The notes: generated from the letters alone by a model not told the origin. Shown: positions 44,401 to 56,069, counted from the first letter of the stretch. The stretch: 64,000 nucleotides of DNA from Diphasiastrum complanatum (GCA_029204225.1 CM055095.1:44565446-44629445), one strand, 5' to 3'. Made by a program: numbers and translations.

Positions 44401-44874
44401 TGAAGCAAATTTCTTCTTGTTACAAATTACACTAAAGTTAATGCTATGATTGCTCTACGAGAAATCGAAGAAAGGAACTTCTGAAAAAAAATGCAAACTC
44501 AAAACATTACAATATTCTCAAATTCACCTTCGGAGGCAGGCTCTTTCAGTTTTATGGATTATTGATAGCAATGAAGCAACATTTAGTATAGGTCTCAGCA
44601 AAGCAAACCCATTTCAAACAACTCAAGAACACAGAAAACTTAACCGGATTTGCTCATACAAACCACGCTATAGAAAAGGAAATCCAATAGCTTGATTCCT
44701 ACTAATTTAGGTAGAGCTTTTCTAGTAAGTTGGAAATAAATAAGTCAATAGATGAAAGTTGAAAGTATTCAAAACAACTGGATTTAAACATGGCTAATCG
44801 AAATGGAAGGAAGACTGAACCAATAAGTGGGTAACGACATGCTAAATACGCTCGTCGAGCGTGTGTGTATGGAG

Positions 44875-44925
44875 CATCACGATTCCATCGCAGGATCAAA
44901 AGGCACAATAGTCTGAAGAAGACGT
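44875..44925 (-). promoter_or_regulatory. Conserved leader/promoter block, DUF506 copy 3
   Basis: The plus strand reads CATCACGATTCCATCGCAGG, then ATCAAAAGGCACAATAGTCT and GAAGAAGACGTATACTA; nearly the same as in copy 4. It lies 475-525 bp upstream of the start. Sequence similarity between copies 3 and 4 continues to about 45170. Confidence 0.65.
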
Positions 44926-45163
44926 ATACTATGGTATTGCTCGTGCCTAAAGACTCAAGATTCAAAGTTGAAATTGGATATAAAATGTATGGAGAATTGT
45001 TATTTGTTGTCATCGTCATCGCTGAGATTAAACTCCATTTACCCATCATCTGCCACAGTGAAAAAGAAATCATCTCTGAGAGCAAAAAAGGAGCATCAAT
45101 CGAGTGACACGAGAGAGGGAACGGAGGACAAAGATATCCTTCCCAGAGGAAACAAAAGAAGTA

Positions 45164-45174
45164 TTTTATAAGCA
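45164..45174 (-). promoter_or_regulatory. Possible TATA box of DUF506 copy 3
   Basis: The minus strand reads CTTATAAAATA, about 770 bp upstream of the ATG and beyond the conserved leader. It would place the transcription start near 45135 and make the conserved block part of a long 5' leader. Copy 4 has an ATATATAAAAG-like candidate region near 55690-55700. Confidence 0.35.
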
Positions 45175-45496
45175 GCAGCCATGAATCATATATATATATA
45201 TGGAAAGAGAGAAAGAACCATAAGTTGTTCTCCCCCTTAGATGTTAGCCACTTGCTCTAAATACAACTTGTTCTTAAGTGTCTAGATCTTAGAAACTACA
45301 TCTTTTGTAGTTTTGTCTTCTAATATTTTACAATACAACTTTCATCTTTTTGTCTTTTAGAATAGGAGTTTGGACTTGTAAATCTAAAATTGTTAAATAC
45401 CATATTATTGTTACGTTGACATGATAAGATTTTTTGATGGTTATTATTTCGTTGTATTACACGACATGTATGTGTGATTAAAATGAAATTAAAATG

Positions 45497-45498
45497 TT

Positions 45499-45543
<45 letters not shown>

Positions 45544-45544
45544 G
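45497..45544. repeat. (TG)n-(AG)n microsatellite
   Basis: 13 TG units then 11 GA units, about 1.1 kb upstream of DUF506 copy 3. Confidence 0.95.
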
Positions 45545-46584
45545 CAAGAGGGAGATTAGCTAGAATTATGGTGAGATTTGTAAATGTTGGTGAATGAGAT
45601 TAGAGAATATGAATAATATCATGAATGTGAATTGAACAAGTTCAAAGAAACAAAGATACAAATAATGATAGTGAGAAGAGACAAAGATAGTTTAAAATAA
45701 GAAGATTTTCTTGTTAGACTGAAGGATTTTAAAGTGAGTGAAAGATGAGAAAATAAGTTGCACGCAGGCAAGAAATTATGAAATGAGATGTAAAAAGAAG
45801 TGAAAAGGATTTTGTCATGAGAAAGATAAAGATTATTGTATAAGATTTTAGCTTGGAGACATTTGTAGTTGAAGAATGTTGGTTGTGATGAAGAAAAACT
45901 GATTCTTGCATTCTTATTGGGCCACACATGCCCTAAAAGAAGGACATGAAAGATCGACTAGCTATTGTTGGTGAGAAGGTGATAGATGAGTAACTTTGTA
46001 AAATATAGATCACCAACTAGAGAAGAAAGAACATGCCCGACTATTTCATCTGAGCTTGGTTACAATTATTGTGGATAGAATTTAGGAGCTTCACAACATA
46101 TAACTCGCATAGAATTATTCACCAACTTTAAAATAATAAGTGGGAATAGTTGACTAGATTATCTTGGAGATGAAATAATTCATGATGCAAAAGCACAAGG
46201 TCATATACCTACCAATGAATATGCCAAAACCTAAGGTATATTATTCATGACATATTTGTGAGAAATTCAACTAGTTTAGTCAGATTTGCTACATTTGTTT
46301 ATATGGCATTTGAGGCCAATTTCATATTAGACTTAGAGTTTGACTTTTCAAGGTTATATTAGTCTAAAAGCATTTGAATAAACACTTTTGAAAAATGTGG
46401 GAAACTATAGAAGTCAAGTTTTAGTAAATTCAAATTTGAATGTTGGGTACATTGAATCTAGTCTCAAAAATAGTAGGGTTTTCATTATGGAGAAAAACCA
46501 AGTGGCAATTTAGACTTTAGACCTACTATAAAAAGATTTAACTCATGGAAAAAGAGATCACTCTCTCCCTCTTATCTCATTCAT
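45545..46584. other. Intergenic AT-rich DNA
   Basis: No coding similarity on either strand; open frames at 45619-45927 have random composition. Confidence 0.4.
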
Positions 46585-48534
46585 GGTACAGTGTAATTTC
46601 ATTTTGAGAAAGACAGTTGCTATGAGAGCTTGTTGTGGAGAGTGTTTTCTGTCTGTGTTACTATGTAGCATGATCTGTGTTCCTGTGCAAAGCAGATTCT
46701 AAGTTGGTATCAGCCGTACAGGGAGTGTACACAGTACAGCATCGCCGTTGAAGAGAGCTTCGGGAGAACTGTCTTCTGAGAGTTCGGGGTTTACGGCAGG
46801 TTGAAGATGGAAAGAGAAGCACTGGTGCACGGTTTCTAATTTACAGAGGCTTGCTAAGCTCAGCAGAGGGATTATTAGCCTGTGCATAGCATCAGACATG
46901 GAAAAATTTGGTGAAAAATTGACAATTTTGAAGCCAGCTGAAAATTGAAACCGGGCTTGGGGTTACGGTTTTTATACATAACTGGTGATTTCTTTGCTGT
47001 TTGCACACCATTTTGGATGTCGTAAGGACAGGAAGGCAGCTAATCACATTGTCAACCAGCCATGGAGAGATTCTGAGGTTTATGTCAGAGATTTGTCTCC
47101 AGACAGTTAACCTAGCAGATTAAAAAGGTGAAAAAAAAAAAGCCACTTTGTCAAGTTGAGCTAAAATCACCGTTTCTTTACGGAATTTCCTGACTGAACA
47201 CCCTACAGTCTTGGAATCAATAGGGCGACCTTGGTCCAGGCCTCAGATCGTGCTTAAAACGATCCACAGGCGAGTTAGATCTGACATTTTTGAGAGTGGG
47301 GAGGCGCGGCCGCAGACATAGAGGTCTCGGGCTGTTCGCGCGCCCAACGCAATGGTTACTGTAGTGTCTCAATGACCATAGCGACTGTAGGAGCGTGGTT
47401 CAATGCCCAGATGCAGTTTGGACATTTGTATGAGGTGTCAAATGAATCGACGGTCCAGAACTTGTGATGGGAGAGAAATTTGGACCACAAGATTTGGTTC
47501 AGCCATTGGATGAGCTTTGAACAGGGCCCTGAAGAAGTGAAGTGCATTCTGGCCTTCAACTTCATTAAAAAATTTCATACTGAAAGTTGAGTTGGGTCCC
47601 TTCACAAGTGAAGAGTGAAGTTTCTTCAAGGTGAAAAAACAGTTCAAAAACTAGAAAAGTCCCTATTTTTGGGTCCTTTGCCCGTTTTGACCCAAACGAA
47701 AGGCTATAACCTCCAAACGAAGGGCACCCGGACTATACCTGCAAGTACGGTACAACAAAACAGAGTGATTGTAGTGGAGAAAGTGTTCGGAGTACGTCAG
47801 AAGTAATTTCACCATTTCACTGGGCACGTTGTTGGGAGTTGACGACTGAGTGCATTTCGGAAGGCGACGCCGATTTGGCTTTCAAATGGGTGGAATAGCG
47901 GCGAGTGGCCTGGTAAGGGAAAAAGTGCAGGTCATTATTTTCAACTTCTGACATCACTGTTGGCCGCCGCATACTGTTCTTAGCCTAAGGCAGAAGTTTC
48001 AAGCAGTTTTGCGATGGCAAATATGGGAGAGTCCATATTGAGTGAAAGTAGCAAATTGGACGGGATTTTCAACTATGCAGTGTGGAAATTCGAAATGAAA
48101 AACATATTGATGGAGAAAGACGTGTGGGAAGTCGTCACAGGTGATGAGAGAAGGCCGCCAAATGAAGCAGACATCAAAGTGTTCGACAAAAAGATGAGGA
48201 AAGCTTTGACCTTCATTAACTTGTCAGTGAAGGATCACATCATTACCCACATTTGTGATGCTATTACACCCAGACAGGCATGGGATGTGCTAAAGGAGCA
48301 GTTCGAGACATCAAATCCGTCAAGAATCATCTTTCTGAAGTCAAAGTTGAATAGTGCCCGCATGGAACAAGGAGAGCACATTCAGACGTACATGACCAGA
48401 ATCAAGACAATGAGAGATGAACTGCATTCTATTGGTGAGCGCATACGTGATGTGGAGCTGGTGCACAATGCATTGTGCGGCATTACAGAACCCTATCATA
48501 TGTTTGTGAGCGGAATAGCATCAAGAGAAAGATT
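46585..48534 (+). mobile_element. Truncated relative of the full-length copia element
   Basis: Colinear with 29400-27500 of the element at 23590-29588, but on the other strand: the last about 120 bp of an LTR (to 46704), primer site with a 2-bp loss (TGGTATCAGCCGTACAGG against TGGTATCAGAGCCGTACAGG), the 1.3-kb leader (46712-48013) and the first about 174 codons of gag (48014-48534). Gag is closely similar (MANMGESILSESSKLDGIFN). Homology stops abruptly after SRERL, where gag of the full copy reads SRERLPTFDEL; the next bases belong to the intron-containing remnant that follows. Both ends are truncated and no target duplication is evident. Confidence 0.9.
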
Positions 48535-49563
48535 GATGGCATGAATGTAAGTTGTGATTTTTGTGTTGCAAATTTTTTCACATGCAATGCTTGCATATTT
48601 ATGAAAATTACTGCACTATAATTTGGATCTTCTTTGATACATATGGTTTCATAGTCATAAATTTGCTTGGAAGTATGTAAGTATGTGACTATGTGAGTAT
48701 AAACTCATAGTTATAAATTTTCCTGGAAGATCTATCTATGTAAGTATGTGAGTTGCTTGTTCTGACATAGTGTTGTTGTTATTTGCAGATGCAGTTTATG
48801 GATGTATACCTTCTCTCGAGAAAAGAGTCCATGCTCTTAATTGACCAAAATCGGCCAAAATATTTTGATATCAGCTTGTTGGATGTGGATAGTGATATTT
48901 GGACACACTATTTGCCACATTCAGAGTGGTCTAAGGCACAAGGAACAATAGGCCAATATGAGGTAGTTCTGAAAAAAGTGAATATTTCATGTTATTCTTG
49001 CTTTTCGCATTCTGCCCCGAGGGTGGTGTGGCGTTGGACCTACATGTAGGTGTAGGTACCTCGGTCCTTGCTGCTCAAAAGGCTGGTGTCCACCTTTTCC
49101 GTATGGACAGCGATGAAGAATGCATAAATTGGTTGAAAGAGAATAGAGGTGAGACTTGATTGTCAGAAGAAAGTGGGAAAATATTTAGGTGCGTTGTTTT
49201 TTGCTTTTGAAATTAGCTGTGTAACGGTTTTTTTGTCTTGTGTAGTCATGGAGGCAAGTGTGGCTGTACCAGGTCCGTCAACAAAAGAACCTGTCATGTT
49301 ACATGAGTTTGGGTACGAGGCATTTGAGTTGGGCTCTCCTGGATGCTAGTGAGTATGTCCATTTGGCTATTAGAAATTGGATTTGTTAACATTTTGGTCT
49401 ATATGACATTTGAATGACTTAGTGATTTGACATGCTATGTTGAATCAATGGCCAGGGTGATGGAGGCGATGCATGATGAGGCCCCAGGTGCCATTGTTCA
49501 GAGGCCTCAACGAAAGTGTTTTTTTGTTGATGACGAGACTGTGGATGTCTCTGGCGACGACTA
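48535..49563 (+). pseudogene. Intron-containing methyltransferase-like gene remnant
   Basis: Exon-like blocks joined by good splice sites. An intron runs from GAAT|GTAAGTT (48548) to TTTGCAG (48788). Then comes an exon beginning MQFMDVYLLSRKESMLLIDQ and continuing PKYFDISLLDVDSDIWTHYL, IGQYEVVLKK. One frame step near 48985 leads to FMLFLLFAFCPEGGVALDLH, VGVGTSVLAAQKAG, VHLFRMDSDEECINWLKENR. This has the layout of a class I SAM-dependent methyltransferase of the N6-adenine/N4-cytosine DNA methylase kind: a motif I of D-L-x-V-G-V-G-T-S form and an acidic residue after the next strand (MDSDEEC). Further exons at about 49249-49348 and 49457-49563 give PGPSTKEPVMLHEFGYEAF and a C-terminus VDDETVDVSGDD. 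The catalytic (D/N)PP(Y/F) block is not seen; the 5' part is missing, cut by the copia fragment. I infer a pseudogene or a transposon-carried gene. Confidence 0.45.
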
Positions 49564-51019
49564 GTTTGTACTAGTCGATTCCTTGCTACATTCACAGCAC
49601 ATTTGAATATAGATATTTTTTGCTTCTTGGAATGGACTAGTTGTACTATGAAAACTGTACTTGTCTATGAATTATAGGAAATAACATCAGGTCTTTGCAT
49701 CCCCATTAATGCTCGTAAATAATAATTTTGGTGACTTTATGACAAAAACTTCTAGCTTGTAATGTAGTGTTTTTTTTTCCCAAATTAGCCTAAACTGTAG
49801 GGCTGATTTTTATTCATTGAGTTTTTTTTTTCAACAATATTTAAACGTGGCAAAAAAACCTATGGTAAAAAATCTACCATCGTAGTAAAGTATTTGGGCC
49901 ATTTGGACTCACTCAATGTGAAACCACCCTTGAACAACCTTAAACAATCTATACAATTTGTAAAGCCAGTGTTAATAAGATTTGGCACTAGTATTGATTT
50001 AGAGCTAGAACAATCAATAAACTTTTAAATAAACTTAATGCATGGATTAAATTTATCTTGATACTAGCCTCTGAGTTGAACTTTGAAGACTGACCCATGG
50101 AAGTTGACCCCTAAAACAGTTTCAGAGACGATAGTGTCAAACACTATCTGTGAGACCTATTTATAGCTAGTCACTCACTGGCCATGAACGAACTTGATGG
50201 AGAGCTACAGTGAACTCCCACGTATTATCCCAACCTCTCATACCCCCCCTCATGGTCGCTTGCAGGAAATTTGGGCCAAGTAGTCAGTTTTTGGTAGCAT
50301 ACTTAGGGTTTGACTTGCGGTGAGCAGTATACTTAGGGTACCATACTTGGTAGCATACTTAGGGTTCGACTTGCGGTGAACATCATACTCCTCATATACT
50401 CGTTTGGAGTCATTTTGGCCATTTGTTGTGCTTATGTAAGTTCTTTCTCACCAAAGCACCCATTTGGCATCAATTCGTGACATATGAAATGAACACAGTT
50501 TCATATACTGCTAAGGTACACTTGTCGATTTGTTGGAGAATCAAAACTATTTGGTGTTGGTTAGCATGAGTTCTAGGCTACAAAAGATGGCCGATCTAGG
50601 TGGCGGCTAATGATTTGGAAATTACGTATGTCATTGACGGACGCTGATTTTCCGATCTAGGTGGCGGTGGTCCCTATGTGGCCTAAATGCGGTCCTTACG
50701 CGACGGTCCTTATGCGGCCTAAATGCGGTCCCTATGCCTTCGGTATACTATTTTGTAGACAAAAATTTTGATATCTATGTTGTGGGTATTTCTTGTACAC
50801 AAATAAATAAGTGGATCTGGCCACTTAAAATACTGTTGGCCAAGCCTTACCTAGTGAGCCCCACCATACTACATTGTACAGTTAGAATAATAAGTGCGAG
50901 GGCACCGACTTCCTATGTGTATAAGCCCTACCCAATGAGCACATTGCTTGTTGTTTCAAGTTGTTCCATAAAGACTCGGGCCCTAGGTGTAAATAAAATA
51001 AGTTAAAGGTGAAAGTCTA
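49564..51019. repeat. Intergenic DNA with small local duplications
   Basis: No gene. Local repeats: GGTAGCATACTTAGGGTTTG with ACTTGCGGTGA at 50291-50327 and 50348-50384; GGCCTAAATGCGGTCC at about 50678 and 50717; CCGATCTAGGTGGCGG at about 50591 and 50653. A short hairpin GATAGTGTCAAACACTATC lies at about 50129-50147. Confidence 0.6.
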
Positions 51020-51320
51020 AGTTACAAAATCAAGTTGCAAAGAAGGAATATGATTTGGTCAAAGTAAGACTCACATGATTCATGTGACTTGCTTTGTACT
51101 TCCTTAGAGCTTTGTACTTCCTTAGAAACATTAGATTAAGTTTGTGTTTGTTTGAAGGGCTTGGATTAGAATATTTGTCCCAATGAAGTGGCCAATCAGA
51201 GTGAAGGATGCTCACCTTGGGAATCTATAAAAGGCAGTCATTTTCTTTGTATTGTATCTCTATTCTATTTCTAATAACACTCTATTGGTTTCACTCAAGT
51301 TCTCTCTCTCTCTCTCTTCT
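51020..51320 (+). promoter_or_regulatory. LTR-like promoter block, inverted relative of 4835-5045
   Basis: The plus strand carries TTTGAAGGGCTTGGATTAGA, AGTGGCCAATCAGAGTGAAG and CTATAAAAGGCAG (51223-51235) in the same order as on the minus strand at 4835-5045, then a short CT tract (51301-51320). Likely an LTR or LTR piece of a family present twice in the window. Confidence 0.6.
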
Positions 51321-51377
51321 AGGTTGCACAACTACCCCTACTCTATCGGTTTTGTAATAATCTCGTATTAACTTTCA

Positions 51378-51563
51378 TTGTATTTCAAATGTAATGATGG
51401 CAAGATCATTATTTTGGTTTTGTATGTAGATGATATCATCCTTACGAGAAATGATCTTGATGGCATAAGAGATCTCAAAATTGCTTTGTCTAGTGAATCC
51501 AAGATGGTAGATCTAGGACATCTTAAGTTTCAGACATATATAGAACATTTAGAATCATATTGA
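51378..51563 (+). mobile_element. Ty1/copia reverse transcriptase scrap
   Basis: 61 codons: CNDGKIIILVLYVDDIILTR, then GIRDLKIALSSESKMVDLGH. This is the catalytic YVDD motif of copia RT with its normal downstream helix. Only this part of RT survives. It follows the LTR-like block by about 60 bp, so one deletion may have joined LTR and RT. Confidence 0.8.
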
Positions 51564-51999
51564 TTTAGTTTTAATATCAAAGGATGCAGATTCGATGGTG
51601 GAAAAGACCCTCCGAATAGTACAATATAGTCATACCATATCCCCTCTCCTTTAACCTATCCAACCATGGTGACTTTATCATATCTATGAATGTCCAATAT
51701 CTACATTTTTCTAAGATTGTGACAATTGTCATGGCACAAGGTCCTAAGCTCCTCTAGATGGCCTACATCTTTGTGTAGGCTAAATTTTTATTATATAAGT
51801 TTCTTGTTGAGACTAGATTGTCATAATCAGCCTGGAGGCCAAATAGAACTTTGAGAATACGAGTTAAATAACATAAGTTGAGCAAGAAATTGTGATAAAA
51901 CTCAGAGGTTCCAAACCATTAACAAATACATCTTGCAAGTTGGGTGGGTTAGAAATGCTCACGCTTGGAATTTGAAATAAGAAAATCCTTTAGTACCAT
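51564..51999. other. Intergenic; distal part shared with copy 2 flank
   Basis: No coding similarity. From about 51935 (CTTGCAAGTTGGGTGGGTTA) it resembles 12655 onward, the outer limit of the duplicated 3' flank. Confidence 0.4.
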
Positions 52000-52576
52000 A
52001 ACCCCTTATTTGGTTGGTTTGCCCAATAATAATTATTATATTCTCTTTGGGCAGCTCAACAATATCATATTATTGTCTTATCTTCTGCCCATGTTTCAAA
52101 CTCAGAATAAACCAACAAGCAAGATAATTTTGTTTTTAAGATGAAGATTATGCTTCATAATGGTTGTCCAAAAAATGAGAGCCAATGGGATGATTACACA
52201 ATGGAAGTAACCAGGCAAATCAAATTCCCCTCCAAGCCTCCTCTATGACTCCTTTGTAAGCCCTTCGGGCTCCTTCCATAGCAAGCAATTAATTGTTCAT
52301 GCCCCATGTCCATTGTTTATTAGTTGGACAGTGTCAATGAATAACAATGTACGTAAGCACTCACAAATTTTCTATCACTTCTCTTGACCCAGCTTAATTA
52401 GCTAGAGTTGAATTTCTGCAATTCTAGATTTTGGACACTTCTATATGTAATTTTTTTATCTTTGGGCAGGATTTTATGAGATTATATTGAACATTGTCAA
52501 TGTGAGATTTTGATTTTTATTGGGCAAAATCCTTACATTGAGTAATAGTTTTTCCCCAACCAGACTATGAGGGGGT
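52000..52576. mobile_element. Possible terminal-inverted-repeat element (MITE-like)
   Basis: The left end ACCCCTTATTTGGTTGG (about 52001-52017) is roughly inverted at the right end, CCAACCAGACTATGAGGGGG (about 52557-52576). The intervening DNA is AT-rich and noncoding, and is missing from the matching 3' flank of DUF506 copy 2. The terminal match has gaps and no target duplication is clear. Confidence 0.35.
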
Positions 52577-52589
52577 GAGGTATGCAATT

Positions 52590-53102
52590 TTACTAATAGG
52601 GATGTGCAAGCATTAGCATCAAAGAAAAGCTATAAGCCAAAATCTGAACTCAAATCTATAGAATCTGAAAATGATGGATAACAATTCGTATAATTGGCAC
52701 TGCTTGGTTGCAAAATTGACATGATTCAGAAGATAACTAAAATCCTCACCTCATATCTGATCCTTGCATTGCAAACAGAAGGCTTACCTAGATTTAAGCC
52801 TCGGAGTCCCATAGCAAGTCTTCAACAGATCAGATGCCACACAAAATGCTCTACATACCAGACGATCACTTACCTTTAAATGCAGATACCAATCGACAGA
52901 AAGCAGCAATAGCTCAGTAAAATTGCAGCTTCACTGTCATTAACAATACAAGTAATTTGTACTTGCTTTATAGAATGCACCAGCTTTCACTGATAGAAAA
53001 GCTCATGGACAGAGTAGGTTCTTGATCCTCCCTGCGTGTTTCTTTTGACAACGTAGGTGCTCATGCAACTGCTGTTCAAAGGAAAAGCAGAGTGGCAACA
53101 AG
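52590..53102 (-). repeat. 3' flank of DUF506 copy 4 shared with copies 2 and 3
   Basis: AATCTATAGAATCTGAAAAT, CAGATACCAATCGACAGAAA, GCAGCAATAGCTCAGTAAAA and TGCAGCTTCACTGT match the flanks of copies 2 and 3. Probably the 3' untranslated region. Confidence 0.6.
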
Positions 53103-54861
53103 TTAATGCTCAGGGTCTACCCGATTTGGCATTGAGTTTGTCGACCCAAATTCCTTCACAACTAAACCAAGTGTTGCAATTTTCTTCTTTTTTTCCGAAT
53201 GCCTGCGGTTCACAGCAGGAGGCTGCCAATCTGTAGTTATTACTGTGATCTGATCTGGATTTAGGCGGGGTTTGTTTGCAGCCCAGGATTCTATCCCGAG
53301 TCCATGTTCATCAAACATATTGGTCTTGATCCCTAGTTGATGGAATCCGATGATTCCTTTCTTAGTCTGATCCCAATCCGCTGCTCCTTCAAGATGCACT
53401 TTCAATTTCTTTGTGACCTGAATATCCCAGTCAAGGCCTTTCATGGCAGTGTGAGCTAGCAAGCGACTCTGAACCCCAGTTCTTCTTCTTTGATAGTTGG
53501 AGGCAGCGCTCGTGGTTCTCGTGTAGGGCGAGAACCATTTGGCTCTCATGTACTCTACTTTCCTCCAGGGTGGCAGAGGCATGCACCGCTTCCTCAGTGA
53601 TGCTTTCATGGCTTCGCTCATGAGGTTCACAATCTGGTGCAACCGCTCCAATTTGCCTACAAAAATCAGTGGCAATTCTTGCAGGATGGAAGCGTACTGG
53701 TCTGTAGGTCTTGCTATCTCAAACTGGCATTGGAATTTGGTGTCAACAATGAGACGCTGTTCCTTTCCCTGTGAACCATCTAGCACCACGTCAATGTAGT
53801 AGTATTTTCCTGCATTGCCACAAATTGAATCAATATACATAATCTGAAGCCGTTCTCGATCAGAATGACTCTACTGCAGATATTCATCCTTGAAATCAGG
53901 TTCTAAATTGAAGGGTTGTAAAGGGCAGCGTAGCTGACCACCAGGGAAGCCTATGTTGTGATCCAATTTAGACTTGCAAATTGCAGCATTGTATCCAGCA
54001 TCACGTAAGTTCTTCATCAATGCTCGGTTCAAGCATCCTTTGCTGCAGTTAGCGCCTTCAACTTCACAGATTCGATCTGCCTGCTCCGTCACTAGCCGCG
54101 ATGCCTTCTTCACGTCACTCAGCAACATATGCTCCTCTTCACTGATACACGGCGCAACTAAACCCTGCCATGTATATATTATCTTCAGTCAGCCGTGCCA
54201 CGGTATCAACTGCAAATTGCTCATCCGCTTGCGAAAATTACTGCCACTTGAATTTATATTTTATAGGTTTTCAATTTATCATGACAAAAAGCAAGCTCTA
54301 ATGATACTACATTGGATTGTAGTTCTTGTCAGGATGTTATACCTGAAGAATCTCTATCAGTTGTCCTCCAAGAGTTGATATAGAGTCCTCGTTGTCATTT
54401 TCACCAGGCTCTGCAAACCCATCGCAGGTGCCCATTTGGCAATTGCAGCGGGCGCGACCACACTTGGTGTCCACTCGTACAACTGCTCCTTCAATAAACT
54501 CATGCACCATGTCAGCCAGGCACACAGACCTTGCATCACGCTCGCTGCCGCTGCCCACATCATGGAGAGTGTCTAGATAACAGGTAGCACCGCTGCAACC
54601 TCTGCCTTTGCCTCGGTCATTGAAAGACTCTTTAGCGATTTTTTCTGCATTTGAAGCCGGAGCAAGGCCGGGATTATGCAATGATTGAAAGGCCAACGAT
54701 GCTTGAAGAATTTTCTTTATGGTTTTTCCTTGAGCAATTGAAATGTGGTCGTACTGTGTGATATCTGGATTGGCCGCAGCGGCTAATCCACTTGCAGTGC
54801 CCATTTTGCGACCCTCCCAAGCGGACGCAGTAACGCGGTTTGAAATGAATCCAGGCATCAT
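53103..54861 (-). CDS. DUF506 family protein (PD-(D/E)XK-like), copy 4, complete
   Basis: Exons 54861-54343, 54164-53939 and 53809-53103; 1,452 nt, 483 aa, exact phase closure. Splice sites are CAG|GTATAAC and GGCAG|GG for intron 1, and GGTG|GTCAGC and TGCAG|GA for intron 2. Domain order: MVHEFIEG at residues 119-126, cysteine cluster 134-146, CSKGCLNRALM about 213-223, GYNAAICKSK 230-239, YYYIDVV about 251-257, QFEIARPT 277-284, PPWRK 328-332, and the C-terminal KPRLNPDQITVITTDWQPP. One extra residue (P in VAPCISEEE) is present at the start of exon 2. At residues 269-274 it reads IVDTKF where the other three copies have IVDTEF, so a normally acidic core position is lysine. Overall the gene looks intact. 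As in the family generally, function is inferred only from plant relatives. Confidence 0.88.
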
Positions 54862-55371
54862 TGAAGCCTAATCTGTTCTTCTTACAAATGACACTAAAGC
54901 TAATGCAACTACGAAAAATCGAAGAAAGAAACTTTTGAAAAAACTCTCAACTCAAAACATTACAGTATTCTCGAATTTACCTCGAGCGAGGTAGGATCTT
55001 TCAGTTTTATGAATCATTGATAGCAATGAGGCAACATTTAGTAACGAGTCTCAGCAAAGCAAACCTCTTTCAAACAACCAAGAACACAGAAAACTTAACA
55101 GATTTGTTCATACGTATTAGGATGATTTGCGAAACACTTTATATAAAAGCAAAGCCAATTGCCTGATCCCTACTTTAGGCAGAGCTTAGTTTATCAAGTT
55201 GCAAATAATAATGTGGAGTCAATAGATGAAAGTTGAAATTCTCTAAAACTGGAGGAGACATATTTAAAACATGGCTTACCGAAATGGAAGGAAGACTGAA
55301 GCAATAAGTGAGTAACGAGGACGAGATGCAAAATAGTAAATATTTTCATCCAACGACGTGTGTGCATCTAG
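54862..55371 (-). promoter_or_regulatory. Leader region of DUF506 copy 4
   Basis: Noncoding and similar to the leader of copy 3. A minus-strand sequence CTCGCTCGAG|GTAAATTCG near 54982 could be the donor of an untranslated first intron; copy 3 has CTCCGAAG|GTGAATTTG at the matching place (near 44530). This is a possibility only. Confidence 0.45.
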
Positions 55372-55420
55372 CATCACGATTCCATCGCAGGATCAAAAGG
55401 CACAATAATCTGAAGAAGAA
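55372..55420 (-). promoter_or_regulatory. Conserved leader/promoter block, DUF506 copy 4
   Basis: The plus strand reads CATCACGATTCCATCGCAGG, then ATCAAAAGGCACAATAATCT and GAAGAAGAA; about 510-560 bp upstream of the start. It continues into further similarity with copy 3 to about 55600 (for example TTGTCATCGTCATCGCTGA). Confidence 0.65.
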
Positions 55421-55599
55421 GAGCTATACCAAAGTATTGCTCGTGCCTAAAGACTCTAGATTCAATATTGACTGAACTGGACAGAAAAAGTATGGAGAAT
55501 TATTACTTTGTTGTCATCGTCATCGCTGATAATAAACTACATTTATCTGCCACATGAAAGAGTGGGGAAAAAAGGGGAGCATCGATCGAGCAAGAGCTT

Positions 55600-56069
55600 A
55601 GAGAGAATGGAGGAAACAAGTATGAGAAAAAGAGAGAGAGGACTTCAAGCAGCTATGTGAACAGTGTGAGATAGAGATATATATATCAATATATATAAAA
55701 GATATTTAAGAGAGAGAGTGTAATGGATGTGTTAACTCGGTCTATTACCCTATGTCACACCTAGACTCTACTTTTTGCATACACGTACACTCCCTCTTTG
55801 GCCACGTCCTCTGTCTTGGCCCCTCCTTTACTATTTTGAATTTTTTTCTTTCCCCCTTATCCATTGCCCATCTCATGCTCCTATCACGCTCCATCTCCTC
55901 TCTAACTAAACTCGTCGTCTCCCTGCTTGCTTGCTTTCTCTCGCGCTCTCGCTCTCGCTCGCTCTCTCTCTCTCTCTCTCTCTACAAATCTCTCATCGTC
56001 AGCAAGTAAACACTTTAGTCTCAATAGTGTCTTCATCAGATTTTCAATAGTGTGTGCTAGTTTACTTTG
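55600..56069. other. Upstream region of DUF506 copy 4 with CT/GA-rich runs
   Basis: GA-rich runs at 55627-55650 and 55705-55718 near the expected promoter, TA-rich run at 55677-55700, and a CT tract at about 55957-55983. Short open frames here are low complexity. Confidence 0.5.

Noticed and set aside
44702-45085. 127-codon minus-strand frame in the leader of DUF506 copy 3 as an upstream protein
   Set aside because: In copy 4 the matching frame closes after a few codons (MTMTTK), so nucleotide, not peptide, similarity is conserved.
50734-51006. 90-codon plus-strand frame
   Set aside because: No family resemblance, no splice context, intergenic composition.
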